DNA of 35,880 bases from an uncultured Colwellia sp. (lineage in GTDB: Bacteria; Pseudomonadota; Gammaproteobacteria; Enterobacterales; Alteromonadaceae): assembly GCA_913061365.1 (NCBI GenBank), contig CAJXUT010000007.1, positions 1-35,880 of the forward strand, written 5' to 3'. The position numbers and the translations under genes are program-made. Shown here one piece after another: positions 10,185-21,004 of this stretch. The first letter of the stretch is position 1; each line of letters opens with the position of its first letter. The notes beneath the pieces were generated by a model that saw only the letters and a program-made list of their open reading frames with translations, made no database searches and was not told where the DNA came from.

Positions 10185-11609
10185 TTATGCGTTTAAATCA
10201 ACAAAGTGACCTGCAATTGCTGCTGCAGCAGCCATTTCAGGACTAACTAAATGAGTGCGACTACCGCGCCCTTGTCGACCTTCAAAGTTACGATTACTTG
10301 TTGAAGCACAACGATCACCTTCTTCAAGTACGTCATCATTCATGCCTAAACACATTGAACAACCAGGTAAACGCCACTCAAAACCAGCTTCTGTAAATGC
10401 TTTATCTAAACCTTCACTTTCTGCCTGCTCTTTTACGCGATATGAACCAGGAACAACAATCGCATCAATAGAGCTTTGAACACTTTGCCCTTTTGCTGTG
10501 TAACTTCTAACAACACTTGCTGCTGCTCTAAGATCTTCTATACGGGAGTTAGTACAAGAACCGATAAAAACTTTGTTAACACTAATATCAGTAATTTTAG
10601 TACCTGCTTCTAAGTCCATGTAAGCTAAAGCGTTTACACATGACTCTTTTTCAATAGGATCATTAAAATCATCAGGAGAAGGTACAATGCCGTCAACACT
10701 GATTACTTGGCCAGGATTTGTGCCCCAAGTAACTTGTGCTTTAATATCTTTTGCTTCTAGTGTAATAACACTATCAAATACAGCGTCATCATCTGATTTT
10801 AATTGTTTCCAGTCGTTGACTGCTTGTTGCCAAACATCATCTTTAGGTGCGTACTCTCTACCTTCAACATAATCAAAAGTCGTTTGATCAGGAGCAACTA
10901 AGCCGGCTTTTGCGCCAAATTCTATGCTCATATTACAAACGGTCATACGCTCTTCCATGCTCAATGCTTCAATGGCTTCGCCGCAATACTCAACCACATA
11001 ACCAGTAGCGCCAGCACTTCCTGTTTCACCAATAATGGCAAGAATAATATCTTTTGCACTAATGCCTTGACCAACATGACCTTTAACTTCAATTTTCATG
11101 GTTTTGGCTTTTGTTTGACGTAAAGTCTGTGTAGCAAAAACATGTTCAACTTCAGAAGTACCAATACCGAAAGCTAATGCACCAAAGGCACCGTGAGTTG
11201 CGGTATGTGAATCACCACATACGATGATAGTGCCAGGCAACGTTAAGCCAAGTTCAGGCCCCATAACGTGTGCGATACCTTGGTTTTTATGACCCATGCC
11301 AAATAGTTCAATACCAAAGTCTTTACAGTTTTTTTCTAATGCACGTAATTGATTTGCAGCACCTTCACCAGCAGCATCAATTTTAATTGAGCGAGTTGAA
11401 ATGTTGTGATCCATTGTTGCAATAGTACGCTCAGGATGGCGCACAGGGCGATTATGAAAACGTAAATTAGCAAATGCTTGTGGTGAAGTTACTTCGTGAA
11501 TTAAATGGCGATCAACGTAAAGTAATGGTGTTTCACCTGATTTTTCTTCTACTAAGTGCGTTTGCCATAATTTTTCATATAATGTTTGCGGTGCTGTACT
11601 CGTGGTCAT
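10185..11609 (-). CDS. leuC: 3-isopropylmalate dehydratase large subunit
   Basis: LeuC is the catalytic, 4Fe-4S-carrying subunit of isopropylmalate isomerase (aconitase superfamily). The 474-residue length fits the family (E. coli 466). The start [20 protein letters not shown] leads into the conserved [42 protein letters not shown] is present, and cluster-ligand cysteines lie in [10 protein letters not shown] and in [10 protein letters not shown]. The ATG at 11609 has an AAGAGAG ribosome site. It follows leuB by 14 bp, so the two are clearly co-transcribed. Confidence 0.98.
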   Translation of the reverse strand: MTTSTAPQTLYEKLWQTHLVEEKSGETPLLYVDRHLIHEVTSPQAFANLRFHNRPVRHPERTIATMDHNISTRSIKIDAAGEGAANQLRALEKNCKDFGIELFGMGHKNQGIAHVMGPELGLTLPGTIIVCGDSHTATHGAFGALAFGIGTSEVEHVFATQTLRQTKAKTMKIEVKGHVGQGISAKDIILAIIGETGSAGATGYVVEYCGEAIEALSMEERMTVCNMSIEFGAKAGLVAPDQTTFDYVEGREYAPKDDVWQQAVNDWKQLKSDDDAVFDSVITLEAKDIKAQVTWGTNPGQVISVDGIVPSPDDFNDPIEKESCVNALAYMDLEAGTKITDISVNKVFIGSCTNSRIEDLRAAASVVRSYTAKGQSVQSSIDAIVVPGSYRVKEQAESEGLDKAFTEAGFEWRLPGCSMCLGMNDDVLEEGDRCASTSNRNFEGRQGRGSRTHLVSPEMAAAAAIAGHFVDLNA

Positions 11610-11623
11610 GTTAAAGCGCTCTC

Positions 11624-12786
<1,163 letters not shown>

Positions 12787-12791
12787 TTTTC

Positions 12792-12815
12792 TCCCCAATA
12801 CTTACTTATTGGGGA
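12792..12815 (-). promoter_or_regulatory. Hairpin hiding the ribosome site of the leuA-leuB short ORF
   Basis: Arms TCCCCAATA (12792-12800) and TATTGGGGA (12807-12815) with a 6-base loop form a perfect 9-bp stem. On the transcript the 3' arm contains most of the GGGGAG ribosome site of the short ORF starting at 12786, so folding would reduce its translation. Confidence 0.6.
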
Positions 12816-12895
12816 AATTATTCTTATTACTAAAACTAACTCATCAAGAAACTGCGCTCAGGATGATGAATGATTCAAATACCGTTGAGTTATAG

Positions 12896-14464
12896 TTAGT
12901 TTGTTATTGTTTGTTTTAGCTCTGCGATAGTCATTGCACGACGAATGCTATTTAGCGCATAAATAAGTGCTTGTCCTGATGCTTCAATTACATCAGTTTC
13001 TAAACCATAACCATGAAAATTTCGACCTTGCCAGGTGATAACTAAGTCCGCTTGGCCTAAACCATCTTCACCAGAACCTTTATTCGAAATTTTGTAGTCA
13101 CTTACGTCAAAATCAATATCTACAGTTTGTTTGATTGCTTGGTATAAGGCATCTACTGGTCCATTACCTGTGGCTGCATGAATTTTACCTTCGCTTTCAT
13201 CACCTGAAATTAATTTAATACTTGCTGTGGCAAAATCACCATCACCACATTGCACTTTAATATTTTTTAATCGGTAGTAATCTTTCAAATCTTTTTGTTG
13301 TAATTTAAATACTAACGCTTCTAAATCATCATCAAAAACTTGACCTTTTTTATCGGCTAAAGCTAAGAAATCAGCGTATAGTTCTTCAATATCATAATCA
13401 CTGTCTTTATAACCTAAGCTTTCCATGCGGTGTTTAATTACATGGCGACCACTGCGCGAAGTAAGGTTTAGCTTAGTTTTCGCAATACCGACACTTTCAG
13501 GCGTCATTATTTCGTATGTATTGCTCGCTTTTAGCATACCATCTTGATGTATACCTGATGAATGGCTAAATGCATTACCACCAACAATCGCTTTATTTAG
13601 TTGCACTGGCATATTGCATAATGTACTGACTAGTTTTGAAGTACGTGCAATTTCTTGATGATTGATGTTTGTTTTTACACCTAATAATGCTTGACGAGTT
13701 TGCATTATCATGGCTATTTCTTCTAGAGAACAGTTACCCGCGCGTTCACCTATACCATTAATTGTACATTCAATTTGACGAGCGCCTGCTTGTACTGCAG
13801 CCATAGAGTTTGCAACGGCTAAGCCTAAGTCATTATGACAATGAACAGAAATAATGGCTTTATCAATATTAGGTACGCGGTTAAATAGGTTGGTAATAAT
13901 CCCTTGAAACTCAAATGGCAATGTATAGCCAACGGTATCTGGAATATTTACCGTTGTTGCACCAGCATTAATCGCTGCTTCAACCATACTACATAAATTA
14001 TCAATAGGTGTTCGTCCTGCGTCTTCACAAGAAAACTCTACATCATCAGTAAATTTACGTGCATATTTTACCGCATGAACAGCCATGTCTTGCACATCAG
14101 AAAAGTCTTTGCGAAGCTTTTGTTGTACATGAACATCAGAAGTTGAAATAAAAGTATGAATACGAAATTGATCGGCTACTTTTAATGCTTGAGCACAAGC
14201 ATCAATATCTGCTTCAACAGCACGAGCTAAACCACAAACACGGGCGTTTTTTATGGTACGAGCAATTTGCTGTACTGACTCAAAATCACCGGGAGAAGAT
14301 ACAGGAAATCCAACTTCCATAATATCAACGCCTAAACGTTCAAGTGATTGTGCAATCTGTAATTTTTCGTGTACTGATAAGCTTGCATTTAGCGCTTGCT
14401 CACCATCACGTAGGGTGGTATCGAAAATAATGACATTGTCAGTTGATGCTGCTGTGTTACTCAT
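12896..14464 (-). CDS. leuA: 2-isopropylmalate synthase
   Basis: LeuA condenses acetyl-CoA with 2-ketoisovalerate, the committed and leucine-inhibited step of leucine synthesis. The 522-residue protein matches E. coli LeuA (523). [20 protein letters not shown] carries the metal-binding Asp and catalytic Arg of the DRE-TIM metallolyases. [14 protein letters not shown] supplies the metal-ligand histidines, and [13 protein letters not shown] and [10 protein letters not shown] follow. The last 130 or so residues are the allosteric leucine-binding domain ([14 protein letters not shown]). The ATG at 14464 has AAGGAT six bases upstream. It is first in the operon, directly after the leuL attenuator, and 180 bp before leuB. 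Confidence 0.98.
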   Translation of the reverse strand: MSNTAASTDNVIIFDTTLRDGEQALNASLSVHEKLQIAQSLERLGVDIMEVGFPVSSPGDFESVQQIARTIKNARVCGLARAVEADIDACAQALKVADQFRIHTFISTSDVHVQQKLRKDFSDVQDMAVHAVKYARKFTDDVEFSCEDAGRTPIDNLCSMVEAAINAGATTVNIPDTVGYTLPFEFQGIITNLFNRVPNIDKAIISVHCHNDLGLAVANSMAAVQAGARQIECTINGIGERAGNCSLEEIAMIMQTRQALLGVKTNINHQEIARTSKLVSTLCNMPVQLNKAIVGGNAFSHSSGIHQDGMLKASNTYEIMTPESVGIAKTKLNLTSRSGRHVIKHRMESLGYKDSDYDIEELYADFLALADKKGQVFDDDLEALVFKLQQKDLKDYYRLKNIKVQCGDGDFATASIKLISGDESEGKIHAATGNGPVDALYQAIKQTVDIDFDVSDYKISNKGSGEDGLGQADLVITWQGRNFHGYGLETDVIEASGQALIYALNSIRRAMTIAELKQTITN

Positions 14465-14532
14465 GTTCTTATCCTTTATATGCCTAATTATTGTTTGCTG
14501 ATATATGTTAAAACTAACAAACGCATAGGCGT

Positions 14533-14562
14533 AAAAAAACCTGCGTTAGTTAGCGCAGGTTT
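14533..14562 (-). terminator. leu attenuator terminator
   Basis: Arms CGCAGGTTT (14554-14562) and AAACCTGCG (14537-14545) with an 8-base loop, followed on the minus-strand transcript by seven U (14539-14533). It lies between the leuL stop and leuA, the expected place for the 3:4 terminator of a leucine attenuator. Confidence 0.93.
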
Positions 14563-14619
14563 CATTTGAAGCTCTTATTTCGTTTATCTTTAAAAAATGA
14601 TGTAATTAAATAAGCAATA

Positions 14620-14660
14620 AAACCTAACCGCGCATGATGAGTGCGAGGAGGCTGAGGTTT
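14620..14660 (-). promoter_or_regulatory. Alternative attenuator pairing segments 1 and 2
   Basis: On the transcript, AAACCT at 14660-14655 (segment 1, within the Leu codon region) can pair with AGGTTT at 14625-14620 (segment 2, over the leuL stop). Segment 2 can pair instead with AAACCT at 14562-14557 (segment 3, 5' arm of the terminator), helped by a GCGC/GCGC pair. This gives the classical switch: stalling on Leu codons frees segment 2 to block the terminator. Confidence 0.7.
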
Positions 14661-14683
14661 GTGTGCTGAATTAATTTGGTCAT
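14624..14683 (-). CDS. leuL: leu operon leader peptide
   Basis: A 19-residue ORF MTKLIQHTNLSLLALIMRG precedes leuA, with Leu codons at positions 4, 10, 12, 13 and 15 (TTA, then four CTC). The layout resembles E. coli LeuL, whose Leu run is also followed by a short hydrophobic part and Arg-Gly. CTC codons would report on the matching tRNA-Leu. It starts about 34 nt after the predicted transcription start and ends about 60 nt before the attenuator terminator, which is normal geometry for ribosome-mediated attenuation. The Shine-Dalgarno sequence is weak. Function is inferred from position, codons and the folding segments around it. Confidence 0.88.
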   Translation of the reverse strand: MTKLIQHTNLSLLALIMRG

Positions 14684-14723
14684 ATTTGGGTAAACAATTT
14701 GTTCAAAAATTACTATATGGTTA

Positions 14724-14753
14724 TTAATAGCGCATATACTCTAACTATGTCAA
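14724..14753 (-). promoter_or_regulatory. Promoter of the leu operon
   Basis: On the minus strand, a perfect -35 TTGACA (14753-14748) and -10 TATTAA (14729-14724) are separated by 18 bp. The predicted start near 14717 gives a leader of about 33 nt before leuL. Apart from this promoter, the leader peptide and the attenuator, I see nothing in the 336-bp stretch 14465-14800. Confidence 0.7.
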
Positions 14754-14800
14754 ATGAAATATTTTTAGGCGCTAGATAAATTAGTTATATGTGCCTTTAT

Positions 14801-16312
14801 TTAGAGGTTATATTCAATCATAAATGAAGCATTAAAATCAGTTTCATCATCAATATCATTTTTAAAACTCGACTGACTGATATCTGTTGCTAAAGTGAAG
14901 CGCCAATTTTTATAATCGTGACGAATACTTCCTGAAATCATCCAAACTTGCTCAGCAATGCTGGTGACGGTATTTCCTATAATAGGGTTATTAGGTGCTT
15001 TGTCTTGGTTATCATAATTTAAATCTAAATAGCGTAACTTAGTGGTGAGTTTTGTATTAATATCGAGTTGTGATATGGCACCTAGTACATAAGTTTTAGC
15101 GTCATTATCGTAAGTGCTACCAATATTACGACCATTATAACGCATACCTGTTTGATAACTTGAATGTTCATAGTAGCAATCACCAATGTTATCTCGAACA
15201 CCACAATCAGCTAAACTGTCAGCAAGTTCTATAAAAACAGTACTTGGTTTATCGAAAATAGCTAAATGTGCGTCTAATCCAATTTGCGGTTGTGCTTTTG
15301 TGACATAGTTAAATGTGCCTTCACTGCCATCTTCAGCAAATTTTTGTCCATAAAAGCTCATTGGTGTGCCAAATAAATTAAAACTATAACGTAAATCATA
15401 GCCTGCTTGCTGGTTAGCAGGATTCTTTGTATTCTCGTCACAAACTACATCATCAATTCCACAGTTGCTTTTACCAAGCAGTATGTCTCCGAAAGTCGAT
15501 AAACTATGAGAGCGGCCATCACCGCCCCATTGTGCTAAGCGTGTTATTCCTAACTCTAGATTTTTAAATGGTTTGAGGTTTAATCTAAAGCCCCATAACA
15601 GAGTGTTTTTAACTATACGTTCATCATTCATTCGTCCCATAAAGCTTGTAACAGTCCAAGGGATATCAATTTCAGTAAAAGGTACGGTAAATGGTTCTGC
15701 AGATTTTCGCGTAATTGAGAATGCTGTTATAGGACGAGCATTATTGGTTAAACTTAAGCTTGTATCCCAAGTCGGGCCGTACCAACGATTTTGTTGGCCA
15801 AAAGATAGCACCCAATTGCCAACAAATGCGGCTATATAGCTTTCATCAAAACGTACTTTATCGCCATCAATTGGATCATGGCTGTAAGTTGGAGCAAATT
15901 TAGCTGCAAAGTTTTCAAACATAAAACTGGAATGAATACTAAAATTATTTCTATCGCTGGTTTGGTCGCCAAAACTAGTAAAGCGGCTATCATCATTGCT
16001 TATTTTTGCTTTTATTCGAGTTTGATTTTTATTAGCAAGCTTAAATTGGTGATTAATATAATGGTAAGCATCTTCTTGATTAGCAGATAAATTACTTAGC
16101 TCTATTGTTTTAATATCTCGAATAATGTCATGCCACATCAGCGGATAAGTTGTTACGGGAGTTGTTATGTGGCCAGTATCAGCAAGGAGCTGAATGTTGG
16201 CTTTTAAATAAATATCAGAGGTATCAATCCAAGGTTCAGCGATTGATTGGGTACTTAACGAGATACTCGCTAACACAGCTAGCGCTGAATAAGTTGATTT
16301 AAAAGATAACAT
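14801..16312 (-). CDS. Wzi-family outer-membrane capsule/polysaccharide assembly protein
   Basis: The product resembles Wzi-family beta-barrel proteins, which help anchor group 1 capsule or related polysaccharides at the outer membrane. A signal peptide (MLSFKSTYSALAVLASISLSTQSIA, described from Met at 16312, with cleavage before EPW) leads into the family's N-terminal helical segment (DIYLKANIQLLADTGHITTPVTTYPLMW). Typical alternating barrel strands follow, along with the recognisable VLSFGQQNRWYGPTWDTSL and FTEIDIPWTVTSFMGRM, and the C-terminus ends in an outer-membrane style strand (NASFMIEYNL). An ATG at 16327 would add MDTFY. I prefer 16312 because it gives a normal signal-peptide start, but neither has a clear ribosome site. 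It is divergent from the glycerophosphotransferase-like gene. Confidence 0.85.
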   Translation of the reverse strand: MLSFKSTYSALAVLASISLSTQSIAEPWIDTSDIYLKANIQLLADTGHITTPVTTYPLMWHDIIRDIKTIELSNLSANQEDAYHYINHQFKLANKNQTRIKAKISNDDSRFTSFGDQTSDRNNFSIHSSFMFENFAAKFAPTYSHDPIDGDKVRFDESYIAAFVGNWVLSFGQQNRWYGPTWDTSLSLTNNARPITAFSITRKSAEPFTVPFTEIDIPWTVTSFMGRMNDERIVKNTLLWGFRLNLKPFKNLELGITRLAQWGGDGRSHSLSTFGDILLGKSNCGIDDVVCDENTKNPANQQAGYDLRYSFNLFGTPMSFYGQKFAEDGSEGTFNYVTKAQPQIGLDAHLAIFDKPSTVFIELADSLADCGVRDNIGDCYYEHSSYQTGMRYNGRNIGSTYDNDAKTYVLGAISQLDINTKLTTKLRYLDLNYDNQDKAPNNPIIGNTVTSIAEQVWMISGSIRHDYKNWRFTLATDISQSSFKNDIDDETDFNASFMIEYNL

Positions 16313-16429
16313 ATAAAAAGTGTCCATTTAAAAGTTTTACAATTCCATCTGATTTACTATAGTTCATCAAGAAAAGTGCACAATAACGCAGAAAAATTAA
16401 ATTATACGTGTTTTCATCGCTGTTATATA

Positions 16430-16470
16430 GAGGTAAAATAATGATTATTAACAGGCCATTACTTTACCTC
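16430..16470. promoter_or_regulatory. Hairpin in the leader of the glycerophosphotransferase-like gene
   Basis: GAGGTAAAATAATG (16430-16443) and CATTACTTTACCTC (16457-16470) form a 14-bp stem with one G-U or mismatch position and a 13-base loop. It ends 16 bases before the start codon of the following gene, in the divergent intergenic region with the Wzi gene. It could be an RNA structure limiting translation or a protein-binding operator. Confidence 0.5.
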
Positions 16471-16486
16471 ATAAGTTGAATGTTTC

Positions 16487-17530
16487 ATGTCTGCAAAACG
16501 CTATTTGTTTTATATTTCTCAAAATTATTCTTATGCTATTTTACGACCTTTACAAGATATTATTCTAGCTAGGGGGGATTATGCTGCTTGGTTTTTAGAA
16601 GGGAAAGAAGTTAACGAGAGTTACTTATTAGCTAATGAAAGTCAGCTTAAATCTATTAATGCCGTGCAAGAATACCACGCTGATGTGGTTTTTATTCCTG
16701 GTAATGTCGTTCCTGATTTTATTTCAGGTATTAAAGTTGGTGTTTTTCATGGCTTTAATTCGGGAAAATTGAACCGACGTGGTTTTGAAGATCACTTCAA
16801 TATCAGAGGTTGTTTTGATTTGTACTGTACACAAGGGCCAAATACGACTTTACCTTTTATAAAGCTTGCAGAGCAACATCAGCACTTTTCAGTGAAGCAA
16901 ACAGGTTGGCCGGCACTAGATCCTTTATTTGATTCAGGTAAAGTGCACAAAAAGACCAAACCTACCATTTTAATGTGCTCTACTTTTTCTAGAGCCTTAA
17001 CTTGCGCACCGCACTTATTTGAAACAGTGAAACGATTGAGTGAGCAAGGTAAGTGGCAATGGTTGATACAGTTTCACCCTAAAATGCCTAAAGAAATTGT
17101 CGAGCAATATAAAAGTTTAGAAAGTGAAAACCTTTCTTTTATTGAAACCGATAATGTTATTCCCTTGTTACAACAAGCAGATGTCATGGTATGCGATACT
17201 TCTTCAGTTTTAATGATGTTCTTGATGTTGAATAAGCCTGTTGTAACTTTTAATAATATTTCACCAAAAGACTATATGGTTAATATAAGTGATGAAGATA
17301 AATTAGAAGAAAGCATTGAATACGCACTTTCTTATCCAAAAGAGTTAAAAAGTAAAGTTGAGTCTTTTATTGCTGATACTCACCCCTATGTTGATGGGGA
17401 GTCTTCACAACGAGTTTTAGCTGCTGCTGATGAGCTATTGTCAGGAAAAAATGTGGCTAAAAAAAGCAAACCGCTTAATTTGTTAAGACGGTTTAAAATG
17501 CGCAAGAAATTAGGTTATTGGCAGCTATAA
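16487..17530 (+). CDS. CDP-glycerol glycerophosphotransferase-family protein
   Basis: A 347-residue protein like the CDP-glycerol:poly(glycerophosphate) glycerophosphotransferase family, GT-B enzymes that transfer polyol-phosphates to glycans. Recognisable parts are ADVVFIPGNVVPDF and KVGVFHGFNSGK in the N-terminal half, KQTGWPALDPLF between the halves, WQWLIQFHPKMP, and the donor-binding segment QADVMVCDTSSVLMMFLMLNKPVVTFNN. The tail is basic (LLRRFKMRKKLGYW), suggesting membrane-surface association. In Gram-negatives such genes usually sit in capsule or O-antigen loci, which fits the Wzi and rml genes on either side. The true donor and acceptor cannot be told from sequence. Confidence 0.8.
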   Translation: MSAKRYLFYISQNYSYAILRPLQDIILARGDYAAWFLEGKEVNESYLLANESQLKSINAVQEYHADVVFIPGNVVPDFISGIKVGVFHGFNSGKLNRRGFEDHFNIRGCFDLYCTQGPNTTLPFIKLAEQHQHFSVKQTGWPALDPLFDSGKVHKKTKPTILMCSTFSRALTCAPHLFETVKRLSEQGKWQWLIQFHPKMPKEIVEQYKSLESENLSFIETDNVIPLLQQADVMVCDTSSVLMMFLMLNKPVVTFNNISPKDYMVNISDEDKLEESIEYALSYPKELKSKVESFIADTHPYVDGESSQRVLAAADELLSGKNVAKKSKPLNLLRRFKMRKKLGYWQL

Positions 17531-17575
17531 GGCGAACAAACTACGTATCGTAAATCTCAACCAAAAGGCAAAAGT

Positions 17576-18454
17576 ATGCGAAAAGGAATAATCTTAGCAG
17601 GCGGAAGTGGAACTCGCCTATATCCGCTGACTAAAGTAGTAAGTAAGCAATTAATGCCTATTTATGATAAACCTATGGTGTATTATCCGTTAGCAACGTT
17701 AATGCAAGCAGGCATAAAAGAAATACTGGTTATTTCAACACCGGAAGAAATTCATCGATTTGAAAACTTATTAGGTAATGGTGATTGCTTTGGTGTCACT
17801 ATATCTTATGCAGTACAGCCTAGTCCTGATGGTTTAGCACAGGCTTTTATTATAGCTGAAGAGTTTTTAGCTGGTGGTGCTGCTGCTTTAGTACTCGGTG
17901 ACAATATGTTCTATGGACATGACCTTACTAAATCACTAAAAAATGCTTGTAAGCAATCATCAGGTGGCACCGTGTTTGGTTATCATGTGGCTAATCCTTG
18001 CGCCTATGGTGTAGTTGAGTTCAATAGTGAGGGGGTAGCTATATCTATTGAAGAGAAACCATCCGAGCCTAAATCAAATTATGCCGTACCGGGTTTGTAT
18101 TTTTTTGATCAACGTGTTGTTGAATTTGCTAAAAATGTTAAGCCTTCCGCTCGAGGGGAATTAGAAATAACGGATGTTATTGATCAGTATCTACAAGCAG
18201 GTGAGTTAAAAGTAGAAATTATGGGGCGAGGAACCGCTTGGCTTGATACAGGAACTCATGATGACTTACTTGCCGCAGCAAATTTTATTGCCACAATTGA
18301 GAAGCGTCAGGGCCTAAAAGTTAATTGCCCTGAAGAAGTTGCTTATCGTCATGGTTGGATTACAGCAGGCAAGCTGAAAGAAATTGCCGAGCCTTTACGA
18401 AAAAGTGGCTATGGTGAGTATTTACTTAAATTAATAGATGAACGAGTATTTTAG
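17576..18454 (+). CDS. rmlA: Glucose-1-phosphate thymidylyltransferase
   Basis: RmlA makes dTDP-glucose from dTTP and glucose-1-phosphate, the first step to dTDP-L-rhamnose. The 292-residue protein matches the family (E. coli RmlA/RfbA 293). The nucleotide-binding start is [15 protein letters not shown] followed by [30 protein letters not shown] carries the metal-binding Asp; [19 protein letters not shown] and [16 protein letters not shown] are also conserved. The ATG at 17576 has AAGG eight bases upstream. Its stop overlaps the rmlC GTG by one base (TAGTG), so rmlA and rmlC are translationally coupled. Confidence 0.98.
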   Translation: MRKGIILAGGSGTRLYPLTKVVSKQLMPIYDKPMVYYPLATLMQAGIKEILVISTPEEIHRFENLLGNGDCFGVTISYAVQPSPDGLAQAFIIAEEFLAGGAAALVLGDNMFYGHDLTKSLKNACKQSSGGTVFGYHVANPCAYGVVEFNSEGVAISIEEKPSEPKSNYAVPGLYFFDQRVVEFAKNVKPSARGELEITDVIDQYLQAGELKVEIMGRGTAWLDTGTHDDLLAAANFIATIEKRQGLKVNCPEEVAYRHGWITAGKLKEIAEPLRKSGYGEYLLKLIDERVF

Positions 18455-19011
18455 TGAAAATAATTGAAACAAGTATTTCTGATGTAAAAATATTAGAACC
18501 AAAAGTATTTGGTGATGACAGAGGTTTTTTCCTAGAGACATTTCGAGAAGACTGGTTTAAGGAAAATGTTGCAGATGTTGATTTTGTTCAAGACAATCAT
18601 AGTAAATCTAGTCATGGCATACTGCGCGGAATGCATTACCAATTAAAACAAGCACAAGGTAAGTTGGTACGTGTTGTCTCGGGTGAAGTTTATGATGTTG
18701 CTATAGATATGAGAAAAAGTAGTCCAACATTTGGTCAATGGTTTGGCACTCTATTATCTGCTGAGAATAAGCGTCAACTCTGGGTACCTGCAGGTTTTGC
18801 TCATGGCTTTTATGTCACCTCTGAATTTGCTGAGTTCGTTTACAAGTGTACTGATTACTACGCGCCTAACTTTGAACACAGTGTTGCTTATAATGATCCT
18901 GAGCTTGCAATTGAATGGCCTTTTCTTAATCTTAAGAGCAAAGAAGCACCCTTGTTATCAGCTAAAGATGAAGCAGGTATTTTATTTAAAGATGCCCATT
19001 ACTATCCTTAA
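18454..19011 (+). CDS. rmlC: dTDP-4-dehydrorhamnose 3,5-epimerase
   Basis: RmlC epimerises dTDP-4-keto-6-deoxyglucose at C3 and C5. The 185-residue cupin protein fits the family. [33 protein letters not shown] (with the catalytic-base His), [25 protein letters not shown] and [12 protein letters not shown] are visible, followed by [20 protein letters not shown] with the conserved active-site Tyr. It starts with GTG overlapping the rmlA stop and precedes rmlB by 20 bp. Confidence 0.98.
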   Translation: MKIIETSISDVKILEPKVFGDDRGFFLETFREDWFKENVADVDFVQDNHSKSSHGILRGMHYQLKQAQGKLVRVVSGEVYDVAIDMRKSSPTFGQWFGTLLSAENKRQLWVPAGFAHGFYVTSEFAEFVYKCTDYYAPNFEHSVAYNDPELAIEWPFLNLKSKEAPLLSAKDEAGILFKDAHYYP

Positions 19012-19031
19012 GCAATATAGTGAAGAAAATT

Positions 19032-20093
19032 ATGAAAAAAACTATTTTTATTACGGGGGGAGCAGGTTTTATTGGTTCTGCCTTAGTCCGTTATTTGATT
19101 AATGAAACGGATAACATTGTTGTTAACTTTGATAAGCTTACATATGCCGGTAACTTAGAGTCGCTTAAAGCCATAGAGGATAATGAGCGATATCATTTTG
19201 TTTTAGGAGATATTTGCGATCAAGCTAAAGTAGCGAGTACTTTAGCTAAATATAAACCTGATTACATTATGCATTTAGCAGCTGAAAGTCATGTTGATCG
19301 TTCTATCGATGGCCCAGGAGAGTTTATTCAAACCAATGTTGTGGGCACTTATGTTTTATTAGATGAAGCTCGCCGCTACTATACAAGCTTAACAGAAGAG
19401 CAAAGTACAGCCTTTAGATTTCATCATATTTCAACCGATGAAGTCTATGGAGATTTAGGTGAAACAGGGTTATTTACCGAAGATACTTCTTATGATCCAA
19501 GTTCACCTTATTCAGCTTCTAAAGCGGCATCTGATCATTTAGTAAGAGCTTGGTTTCGCACATTTAATTTACCTGTAGTGTTAACAAATTGCTCTAATAA
19601 TTATGGCTCATATCATTTCCCAGAAAAGCTAATTCCTTTAATTATTTTAAATGCACTTGATGGCAAAGCGTTACCTATTTATGGAGACGGTAAGCAAGTT
19701 AGAGATTGGCTTTATGTTGATGATCATGCGCGTGCTTTATATAAAGTGGTTTCAGAAGGTACGTTAGGTGAAACTTATAATATTGGCGGCTTTAATGAAA
19801 AACAGAATATTGAAGTTGTTAATACTATTTGTGAGCACTTAAATCAGTTGATTAGTGACAAGCCAAAGGGAATTACTAATTTTAGTGATTTAATTACGTA
19901 TGTTACAGATAGGCCTGGTCATGATGTTCGCTATGCGATTGATGCGAATAAGATTAATAAGGAATTAGGTTGGTACCCACAAGAGACTTTTGATTCAGGT
20001 ATAAGAAAGACTATTGAATGGTATTTAGCAAATTTAGATTGGTGTAAACAAGTGCAAGACGGTAGTTATCAACGTGAACGCTTAGGTAAATAA
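19032..20093 (+). CDS. rmlB: dTDP-glucose 4,6-dehydratase
   Basis: RmlB is the NAD-dependent short-chain dehydrogenase/reductase making dTDP-4-keto-6-deoxyglucose. Visible motifs are the Rossmann glycine motif [40 protein letters not shown] with the Thr-Asp-Glu active-site triad, and [11 protein letters not shown] with the Tyr-x3-Lys pair. The ATG at 19032 gives [10 protein letters not shown], the usual family start, with GAAG upstream; an in-frame GTG at 19020 would add four residues and is less likely. The product is 353 aa. It is third in rmlACBD, with 40 bp before rmlD. Confidence 0.98.
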   Translation: MKKTIFITGGAGFIGSALVRYLINETDNIVVNFDKLTYAGNLESLKAIEDNERYHFVLGDICDQAKVASTLAKYKPDYIMHLAAESHVDRSIDGPGEFIQTNVVGTYVLLDEARRYYTSLTEEQSTAFRFHHISTDEVYGDLGETGLFTEDTSYDPSSPYSASKAASDHLVRAWFRTFNLPVVLTNCSNNYGSYHFPEKLIPLIILNALDGKALPIYGDGKQVRDWLYVDDHARALYKVVSEGTLGETYNIGGFNEKQNIEVVNTICEHLNQLISDKPKGITNFSDLITYVTDRPGHDVRYAIDANKINKELGWYPQETFDSGIRKTIEWYLANLDWCKQVQDGSYQRERLGK

Positions 20094-20133
20094 GCTTTAG
20101 AAAATATTTTGTTGTCATACGGTAGGATAAATA

Positions 20134-20991
20134 GTGAAAGTACTTATTATTGGGAAAAGTGGTCAATTAGCAAATGAATTAGTCGCTGAAGCGCCTGCAG
20201 GTATCGATGTTCAGTCTTTCGGTCGAAATGATGTCGATATTACCTCTGTTAGCTGCTTTGCTGATGTTGTAACACGAATTAAGCCCGATGTTATTATTAA
20301 TGCTTCAGCATATACTGCTGTAGATAAAGCTGAAACTGATGCTGAGAGTGCCTACGCTTTGAATGAAAAAGCAGTTGAAATAATGGCTAAAGTTGCGAAA
20401 GAACAAAATATTCGTCTGCTTCATATTTCAACTGATTTTGTTTTTGATGGACAAAGTAATACCGCTTATAAAACTGCTAATACAACCAATCCTCAAAGTA
20501 TTTATGGCGCTTCAAAGTTAGCTGGTGAGCATGCAATTCAAGCAATTTATCCTGAAAATAGTGCCATAATTCGTACTTCTTGGGTCTACTCTAGTTATGG
20601 TAATAACTTTGTTAAAACTATGCTTAGGTTGATGAATGATAAAGAAGAGCTAGGCGTGGTCACTGATCAATTGGGTTGTCCAACGTACGCTAAAACGCTT
20701 GCTACATTTCTCTGGCTTTTAGCAGAACAAGAGTCAATAAAATTGATTTATCACTGGAGTGATGCGGGTGTTGCTTCTTGGTATGATTTTGCAGAAGCAA
20801 TTCAAGAGATTAGTTATGAATTAGGGCTACTAAATAAACAGATTCCGATTACGCCAATTCCGTGCTCAGCATATCCTACACCAGCAAAAAGACCGACATT
20901 TAGTTTACTAAATAGTCAGTTGTCTGTTGAAATTCTTAAGCCTATTCATTGGCGCAAGCAACTCAAAAGTTGCTTGCTAAACTTTAAATAA
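20134..20991 (+). CDS. rmlD: dTDP-4-dehydrorhamnose reductase
   Basis: RmlD reduces dTDP-4-keto-L-rhamnose to dTDP-L-rhamnose using NAD(P)H. The 285-residue SDR protein shows LIIGKSGQLANEL at the N-terminus, DVIINASAYTAVDKAETD, STDFVFDG, YGASKLAGEHAI (Tyr-x3-Lys) and IIRTSWVYSSYGNNFVKTM. The start is GTG with GGTAGGAT upstream. A terminator-like hairpin lies inside its last codons (20954-20977), and only 13 bp separate its stop from the convergent rhamnosyltransferase gene. Confidence 0.97.
   Translation: MKVLIIGKSGQLANELVAEAPAGIDVQSFGRNDVDITSVSCFADVVTRIKPDVIINASAYTAVDKAETDAESAYALNEKAVEIMAKVAKEQNIRLLHISTDFVFDGQSNTAYKTANTTNPQSIYGASKLAGEHAIQAIYPENSAIIRTSWVYSSYGNNFVKTMLRLMNDKEELGVVTDQLGCPTYAKTLATFLWLLAEQESIKLIYHWSDAGVASWYDFAEAIQEISYELGLLNKQIPITPIPCSAYPTPAKRPTFSLLNSQLSVEILKPIHWRKQLKSCLLNFK
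20954..20977 (+). terminator. Terminator-like hairpin inside the 3' end of rmlD
   Basis: GCAAGCAACT (20954-20963) and AGTTGCTTGC (20968-20977) form a perfect 10-bp stem with loop CAAA, entirely within the last codons of rmlD. It is followed by TAAACTTTAAAT. With only 13 bp to the opposite gene, the terminator seems to have been accommodated in coding sequence. Confidence 0.6.
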
Positions 20992-21004
20992 TTCGAGTTT
21001 ATTT

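Noticed and set aside
18731-19102. 123-codon frame overlapping rmlC and rmlB
   Set aside because: It spans the rmlC-rmlB junction in another frame and both conserved enzymes explain the sequence.
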